Part shown: in pieces, positions 59,761-64,000 of the stretch
Layout: each line of letters opens with the position of its first letter
How positions within the stretch are numbered: position 1 is the first letter of the stretch
Assembly (NCBI RefSeq): GCF_900496995.4
Contig: NC_044018.1
Location: 28,302,858-28,366,857 of the forward strand
Length of the DNA stretch: 64,000 nucleotides
Direction: 5' to 3'
Origin: Aquila chrysaetos chrysaetos
Lineage: Eukaryota > Chordata > Aves > Accipitriformes > Accipitridae
Position numbers and translations under genes: made by a program
The notes under the pieces: generated by a model
The model's database searches: none
Told to the model about the DNA's origin: nothing
Seen by the model: the letters and a program-made list of their open reading frames with translations, nothing else

Positions 59761-61810
59761 ACGGGGACAAGGCCACCCTCCCGCTGCCAACACCAGCCTT
59801 CCCGGGTCCCTCTGAGTGAAAAGAAGAATTTTGAGGGATTTTGTGTAAAAACACCCTGTCTGGGCCCTGGCACGACGGCTCCAACCACCCAGGTGTCACC
59901 TTTGGCCCGGCCGCCTTTGCCCTTTGCCCCAGCGTTGCCATGGCGATGCTGCGGCCTAGCGTGAGGACGCAGGCCGTTGGGGGGGGGGTGTGTGTCCCCC
60001 AGCCCAGGGCACCTCTGCAGCGGGGCCCCGGAGGAGCCCCCACCCCCAGAGAACCAAGCCATGTCCAAAGAGCGGTGTCAAATAAAGCCAGGAATTTTAT
60101 CTCAGCTTCCGCTCAGTGCTGCTGTCAAAACCCACCTGAATCTGGGCAACCCAACCTCGGCCAGCGATTTACCTGTTTAGAAAAGCTTTTACAAACTTTT
60201 ATGAAAATATTATTTATATATAAAAATAATATATAAATGTTATTTAAATCGCATTTAAACATACGATTGCCCAGGCCCCCATAGGCAGGAGGTTTTACAG
60301 CAGAAGAAAATGAAAACTCTCAGTTCAAGGAGGAAAAGAGTTGGCATGGGGGGAGGTTTTAGAGTCAAGTTGACACAGGGAACCTGGATTTCATTTTATG
60401 CTGTTGTTTTTAATCACAGCATGAAGAGCAGAGGGCGCCAGGAGCTCAGAAATGCAGGTGAACGACTCCTGCCTGAATCAGGGCCCTTCTCACGTTTTGT
60501 TCTTGCCGTGGAAGAAGCAGCAGGGATCAGCGGGGATTCCCCCACACTGTGGCAAGGCCTGTGCAGAGTTGGCATCAAGAGTCCATCCTTCCTCAAAATA
60601 CCTCAAGCGCGGAAGGGAAGGAAGGCAGAAAGACATGCAAAAGTAAATAAAATTTCCCCCCTTCTCCAGGTAGTGGAATTCAGGTTTCTTGACCCTCTGA
60701 CCCTCTCTGGCTGTACTTGGGTCCCCCAAATTCCTGTCCTGTTTGCTATAGGCACAGGAAGCAGCACGATCCCTTCCTCTTTCCAACATCCTTCGCAACC
60801 TGATGAATCTGCTGGTGTCCTTCCTTGACCCACATCCCTGCCTCCTACCTCTGAGTGGTCCCACTTCAATTAAGCCAAATGAACTTTTGCCCCGTTCCTC
60901 AAGAGCCAAGTGTTGAAATTTGACTGAATCATCAGCCTTTTATCCCATCTGTGGTAATTACAGGAACAGCTAATGAAGCCTCATATAAATGCTCATGGCC
61001 ACCTCATTTTTTGCACAGAAATGCTCCACTTCAGTTATTTTTTCCACAGATGCTGTCCCACAACAGAGCATTACCCAGCAAAACACAGGGATAAATAGTT
61101 TATTGCTGCAGAAAATGCAGCTGTGGACAGGAAAGCCCACAGTGGCTGTACCACGCTGTTTAGTCACGCTTCTTAGGAAACAAATCTCACACCCGCCTTT
61201 TGGGCACGGCTCCTTCCAAAGCACAGAGATCTGTTGCAGCAAGATGCTGCAGTTGTGACTTCTGTCCTCCGAGAGCTCTGACAGCCTGGACTGATCAGCC
61301 CTTCAGAGCTGATGGAGAGAGATATGAGTTTTCACCTCCCAGTGTAGGCATTAATTTAGGTCAGAAAAATTGCTCTCTGGAGGCATTTCTTTTTCCCATT
61401 GACTCTAGAGAAAGCTTAGTACATCAGCTTGCTCTCCAGACCTACAGAAAATGCCATCTGAGCAGGTGCCTTGCTTACGTCCACTTGTTTTTTAATCCTG
61501 TGGCCACTTAAACCAAGCCTAAGAGAGAACAGGATCCTCAACCAAGGAGCCCTTTGGCCCTCAGTTCTCAAATACTTCTCATGCATGATGCCTATGCTGG
61601 AGTCATGTGCATTTCATTACTTTGTGTAGGATGTGTTCCTTAGTCATAACCGGAGAAGGGACAGCCTGGTCTCCGTTAAAACTTTAGGCCATGCCACATC
61701 ACGCCTCAATCTTGTCTATGTTTTCTGTTTTCAGGGATTGAAGCACCAGCTGTGCAACCAGACCTTCCTTCAGCTGTACTACAGTAACAAGACCTCACAA
61801 CAGTAATAAC
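59760..61810. other. Intergenic region upstream of BCDIN3D, no gene recognised
   Basis: It begins in GC-rich promoter-flanking sequence and passes into ordinary DNA with an AT-rich patch near 60200-60260 (ATTTATATATAAAAATAATA). Open frames such as 60310-60828 show no known domain. An exon-like segment at 61735-61806 is listed under findings. Confidence 0.55.
59934..59947. promoter_or_regulatory. X-box-like RFX site
   Basis: GTTGCCATGGCGAT is close to the palindromic RFX consensus GTTGCCATGGCAAC; only the 3' half-site ends differ. It lies about 315 bp upstream of the BCDIN3D start codon. Confidence 0.45.
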
Positions 61811-61823
61811 AGTTTTGCAACAA

Positions 61824-61829
61824 TTTATT
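61824..61829 (-). terminator. Possible polyadenylation signal of a gene beyond the right edge
   Basis: AATAAA on the minus strand (plus TTTATT), followed downstream by TTGTTGCAAAACTGTTATT and GTCTTGTTACTG, both T/GT-rich. No coding exon of such a gene is visible in the window. Confidence 0.3.
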
Positions 61830-62589
61830 AGCAATGTTCAGAGAAAATACAAAATCCTATTTACAATGAAATCATAAGAATGGTCAGACAAAAGGAGCAG
61901 GGGGATACAGAGCCAGGGTCTGGATGATGCACACCTCAGGTAAGGGACATCCACACAGAGGAAGAGAAGCAGACCTGCACGTGCCCTGCGCAGATGGTCG
62001 GGGAACCCAGAAGGAACACGCCTATAGCTATATCCCACTACTAATCTTGTGTTACTCGGCCTCATGAGGACTTCCACCTCTCTGAGCATGTACGTGTTAC
62101 TGCTTCAGTCTGAGTGCTTTCGGTAGGTCTGGCTTGGATGGACTGCAAGCCACAGGGTCAGCGCAGAAGAGGGACCAGGACACATGCAAGAAGGGAGGCC
62201 TGTGGAGGGGCATAGGAGGGCAGCGAGCCATCCCCACTCAAATGGCCTGGAGATGGAGCAGGTGCCATGCAAGCTTTTCCCACGCAGGAGCAAAAAGCCA
62301 GGACATAGCAGCAGCTCAGGCAGCAGCAAAGTTACTCCACACCAGAAGGAAAAAGAGCAAGAGATCCAGAGGGGGCTGCAGATCCATGTTCTCCTCCCCA
62401 GGGTCCCAGGGTATGCAGAGCCAGTGTGGAGGAGTCCTGGTGCAAAAAGGAAGGCTGCAGAGCTCTGGTCTAGATTGTCCTCCAGAGAAGGACTTTTAGG
62501 ACAATTTCAGAGTCAGAACTCATCACATAACTCCACGCTCCCTCCTCAAAAGCCGGAAAGTAGAAATACCTACAAGGCCTTTTGCTGTG

Positions 62590-62633
<44 letters not shown>

Positions 62634-64000
62634 CCTGCACAGCCAGTCTGCTAAGATATTTCAGAAGTGCCTACATGGGTCTGAGCCAGAAAATTCCCTC
62701 TTTAAATTCCTATTTCATAAACTTTTAGAATACCTCCCATGCTGTCCTCTCTCCCAGTTCTGCCCACTCAGCAATTCAAGGCCCTTGTTTCTTCTCTGCA
62801 ATACACTGCAGAAATCAGTGGATCATGAACTTAATGCTGTCATCACTTAATAGTTTCCTTTATCCCTAAAAAGATTTTGGCTTTGGGATCTTTTTGTTTG
62901 TTTGGGGGAGGAAGGTAAAGTCGAAAGCATCAGTTGTGCTCCTGTGTGATCATGGACAAGGTCAGTGCAGCCACAGAGGGGCTGAAGTATTTTTACCCTC
63001 TGCACAACAACTTTTCTCTGCCCAGATCGGGGCATTGAACACGTGTGGTGGGAGGATAAAACATGTGAAGGGTAAAAGCCAGGGCAGCAGCAGAAGAGGA
63101 ATGTGCAGTACGGAGCATTTTGGCATAGCCTCTCTCTAACACGCAGGGATTGCTAGAGGCAGCTCAGTGACGCACTTGCCCTGGCATTCCCAGAGAGATT
63201 GAAGATACAGGTTTCTATCAGCAGGAAGGATCACTTTTTAAATAAGAGCAAAAGGCCTCTTATCTCCACCTGGAGCTTTACAGTTAGAAATTAGCCAGCT
63301 AATCCCCAAACAGGGGAATGCGAGCAAGGGGAAGATGGAAAGTTACCTGAGCACTCGGAGGTATCCAGTGCTCTCACCGACATCCCCGTTTCGGGGAGCA
63401 AAACTGGAAAATGGCCAGAGCAAGAGACCACATCGGTGTTTGCTACAAAGCAGTACCCATTTTGAGCAACAGGCATTCACCCTGGCCTCAGTCTCTGGGT
63501 AGTAACCACTTAGGACCATTAATCTCGAGCAACCAAGACAATTTTGTGAAGGCATCAGATCCTTATAATGGGTCAGAGGATCTCAGCCACCCGTTTCCCA
63601 CATCAGATGGTGCCTGACTTTGCACAGGCTCTGAAGATCAGCCTCTTTCATCTCTTCTCTGCCAACAATCCTTACATGGGATCACAACCCTCCCAAGTGA
63701 AAAGTCACACTTCAGAGAGAACTGACATACATGTCCCCCTTGGGTGGGGAGGTGAGCCCACAGCCGATGGTCCTGCTATCCCGCTCTGGGAAGGAAAGAA
63801 AGCACATACTCAGCCCCACAGCCAGGTGCAAAGGATACAGAAGAATCTTCCTGCAGGGGCATTAGGGATGTCCTCAAAGAGGCTGCACGTCCTGAACAAC
63901 AGGTTCCCTTGTGCCTGGAGGACTGATTGCTGGGACATCCAGACTACATGATCCTGTGCTCTGCACTTCTAAAAGCAGGCACTATCAGGAATATATCTCT
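61830..64000. other. Right-end region, no coding gene recognised
   Basis: No recognisable coding exon on either strand. It contains a 40-base poly-A tract. It could be the 3'UTR of a minus-strand gene located off the right edge, or simply intergenic. Confidence 0.5.
62593..62632. repeat. Poly-A tract, 40 bases
   Basis: Uninterrupted A run after GCTGTGAGC. No flanking retrocopy or target-site duplication was recognised. Confidence 0.98.

Noticed and set aside
58332-59815. Plus-strand proline-rich open frames of 256-334 codons
   Set aside because: They arise from the C-rich minisatellite and exon 1 of BCDIN3D read antisense. Low complexity, no domains, no start context or splice support.
60310-60828. 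172-codon plus-strand ORF upstream of BCDIN3D
   Set aside because: No domain recognised; the minus strand is also open across the same stretch, suggesting chance.
1-64000. CRISPR arrays, prokaryotic operons, integrated viruses or toxin genes
   Set aside because: No regularly spaced repeats, no retroviral gag/pol/LTR pattern and no bacterial-style gene packing were seen. The window is ordinary vertebrate DNA.

Overview
The window is vertebrate nuclear DNA, most likely from a bird and probably a neoavian. It has spliced keratin genes with canonical GT/AG junctions, low repeat density, long unconstrained introns, and a 5'-truncated CR1 LINE with the typical avian 3' sequence (about 55950-56135). 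No prokaryotic, viral or plasmid features were seen. Most long open frames are chance ORFs in non-coding DNA.

Layout. (1) 35-5615, minus strand: exons 5 to 1 of a type II (basic) keratin. It runs off the left edge; the first 309 residues are present. A simple-epithelial KRT7/KRT8-like protein fits best, and its head-to-head position beside KRT80 matches KRT7 in mammals. (2) About 5.75-19.7 kb: intergenic space between two divergently transcribed keratin genes. (3) 19773-34797, plus strand: a complete nine-exon type II keratin, recognised as KRT80 (489 aa), with a 3'UTR to a poly(A) signal near 36030. (4) About 36.06-55.75 kb: roughly 20 kb with no recognisable coding gene, containing ancient SINE relics, homopolymers and a few isolated motif clusters. 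(5) 56606-59620, minus strand: BCDIN3D, a two-exon Bin3-type RNA methyltransferase (268 aa). It has a CpG-rich NRF1/ETS/YY1 promoter, a degenerate GC-rich minisatellite in its intron, and a CR1 copy in its probable 3'UTR. (6) 59.76-64 kb: no coding gene; a minus-strand poly(A) signal at 61824-61829 may mark the 3' end of a gene lying off the right edge.

How the genes relate. The two keratins would each pair with type I keratins to build epithelial intermediate filaments. KRT80 in mammals is tied to advanced differentiation and desmosome-proximal filaments. BCDIN3D is an unrelated housekeeping gene that methylates the 5' monophosphate of specific RNAs, best known for histidine tRNA. In human, KRT7 and KRT80 are also divergent neighbours, but BCDIN3D lies some 2 Mb away, so a rearrangement breakpoint probably lies in the 36-56 kb gene-poor stretch.

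No clearly new biological system was found. The items most worth checking are the exact identity of the left keratin, the KRT80-BCDIN3D junction, the G-rich intronic minisatellite, the X-box and CArG motif clusters, and two exon-like orphan segments. All calls were made by eye from the sequence, without database searches.
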